Program-made: the position numbers and the translations under genes
The notes under the pieces: generated by a model
The model's input: the letters and a program-made list of their open reading frames with translations, nothing else
Database searches by the model: none
What the model was told of the DNA's origin: nothing
Assembly (NCBI GenBank): GCA_007124395.1
Contig: SLFF01000333.1
Span: 1-7,414, forward strand
From: Thermomicrobiaceae bacterium
GTDB taxonomy: Bacteria > Chloroflexota > Chloroflexia > Thermomicrobiales > Thermomicrobiaceae
Length of the DNA stretch: 7,414 nt
Direction of reading: 5' to 3'
In this document: piece by piece, positions 7,089 through 7,414 of the stretch
Layout of the letters: each line of letters begins with the position of its first letter
How positions within the stretch are numbered: position 1 is the first letter of the stretch

Positions 7089-7093
7089 CTCCT
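7089..7093 (-). promoter_or_regulatory. Ribosome binding site for ATPase 2
   Basis: Minus-strand AGGAG, the only Shine-Dalgarno-like site ahead of the gene. Spacing is 11 bases to ATG 7077 and 2 bases to ATG 7086; the former is long but workable and the latter too short, which is why the shorter start is chosen. Confidence 0.45.
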
Positions 7094-7347
7094 GTCGTTG
7101 GTGGCTCGAACCGACGGGTTGAGGGTCCGGAACCTCTGGTCGCGTACTCGATTCCAGCCGAGGCATGTTGTCACCCGCTTAATCGTGATGGCGAAATGGT
7201 TTAGGAGTCCTGAAGGATCGAGCGGTAACGTTACAGATTTGTGGAATTGCGATTGCCAGGCGGAGACGTTGTGTGCAGGGACAGTTCTGCTGCTATGGCA
7301 GAGAGTGTCCCGCTCCGGTGCGAGATACCGGACATTGGCAATCATTC
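7094..7347. promoter_or_regulatory. Divergent intergenic region between the exporter operon and the plus-strand gene
   Basis: About 250 bases with no convincing gene. It must hold the promoter for the minus-strand exporter operon and probably one for the plus-strand gene at 7359. I looked on both strands for -35/-10 pairs. The best plus-strand pieces are TTGTCA at 7168-7173 and a TGCTATGGC extended -10-like string near 7291-7299, but neither has a good partner at normal spacing, so no promoter is called. On the minus strand GTGACA (7174-7169) also lacks a good -10. The clearest structure is the palindrome at 7225-7234. Confidence 0.5.
7225..7234. repeat. Perfect 10-base palindrome GTAACGTTAC, candidate operator
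   Basis: GTAACGTTAC is a perfect dyad, not extended by its flanking bases (G and A). It lies about 150 bases before the ATPase 2 start and 125 before the plus-strand start, in the middle of the divergent region, where a shared repressor could act. No regulator gene is present in the window, and a 10-base dyad can occur by chance, so this is only a candidate. Confidence 0.3.
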
Positions 7348-7353
7348 AGGAGG
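7348..7353 (+). promoter_or_regulatory. Ribosome binding site for the right-edge gene
   Basis: AGGAGG, a full match, five bases before GTG 7359. This is the main evidence that a gene starts here and that GTG is its start codon. Confidence 0.7.
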
Positions 7354-7358
7354 TATTC

Positions 7359-7414
7359 GTGAAGATTCTGCGCTACAGAGTCGATGGTGCGTCTCATTTC
7401 GGCATTAGGGCGGC
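7359..7414 (+). CDS. N-terminal fragment, possibly fumarylacetoacetate hydrolase family protein
   Basis: Partial at the right window edge: GTG start followed by 17 further codons, reading VKILRYRVDGASHFGIRA (first residue would be Met). The opening pattern (K, two hydrophobic residues, RYR, a DG turn, then an F/Y-G hydrophobic strand) is how many fumarylacetoacetate hydrolase family proteins begin; these are cytosolic metal-dependent hydrolases or decarboxylases of aromatic-compound and keto-acid breakdown. Eighteen residues contain no catalytic motif, so the family assignment is a guess from N-terminal resemblance. That a gene starts here is much firmer, because of the AGGAGG just upstream. 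It is transcribed divergently from the exporter operon. Confidence 0.5.
   Translation, partial: MKILRYRVDGASHFGIRA

Noticed and set aside
7269..7299. Plus-strand promoter TTGTGT with TATGGC near 7294
   Set aside because: Spacing of 19 bases and only three of six matches in each box; the extended TG is not enough to call it.
7251..7343. Inverted 8-base repeat GATTGCCA (7251-7258) and TGGCAATC (7336-7343)
   Set aside because: With 77 bases between the arms and a 270-base region, one such 8-base match is expected about half the time by chance.
7025..7345. Minus-strand open frame of 106 codons covering the divergent region
   Set aside because: It overlaps the start of ATPase 2 in another frame, has an odd composition, no family resemblance, and would erase the only space for promoters. 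I treat it as non-coding.

Overview
The window is ordinary, gene-dense bacterial chromosome of moderately high GC. Five complete genes run back to back on the minus strand and are flanked by two plus-strand fragments cut by the window edges. No rRNA, tRNA, CRISPR array, insertion sequence or phage gene was recognised. Protein style (12-segment 'exporter of polyketide antibiotics'-type permeases, a short alpha-glucan phosphorylase, GGAGG-type ribosome binding sites) would fit a Chloroflexota lineage such as Thermomicrobia, or an actinobacterium. This is an impression from family knowledge only; nothing here fixes the taxon.

Layout. Positions 1-91 (+) hold the last 29 codons of a protein with a TrkA-C/RCK_C-like tail, probably K+ transport or channel regulation. 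It converges on a glucan phosphorylase gene (128-1870, -). Upstream of that gene, in transcription order from the right, come ATPase 2 (6145-7077), permease 2 (4550-6148), ATPase 1 (3600-4511) and permease 1 (1961-3613). A roughly 270-base divergent region follows, holding a perfect 10-base palindrome. At 7359 a plus-strand gene starts whose first 18 codons resemble fumarylacetoacetate hydrolase family proteins.

How the genes fit together. The core is two tandem ATPase-permease modules of one ABC-2 type export family. The ATPases are about 58% identical by my ungapped hand count over 220 residues, and the permeases share order, length class and motifs. Each permease is itself two homologous six-segment halves, so one permease polypeptide plus two ATPase subunits would make a full exporter. 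The pairs are translationally coupled inside (4-base ATGA overlap; 14-base overlap) and separated by a 38-base gap, which suggests one operon and the option of mixed ATPase dimers. The glucan phosphorylase follows on the same strand 90 bases downstream (30 if the upstream ATG is used). It may be co-transcribed, but I see no functional link between glycogen breakdown and the exporters.

I found no clearly undescribed system. The points most worth a second look are the duplicated exporter modules with four homologous half-permeases, the shared non-canonical Q-loop and signature motifs of both ATPases, and the candidate operator in the divergent region.
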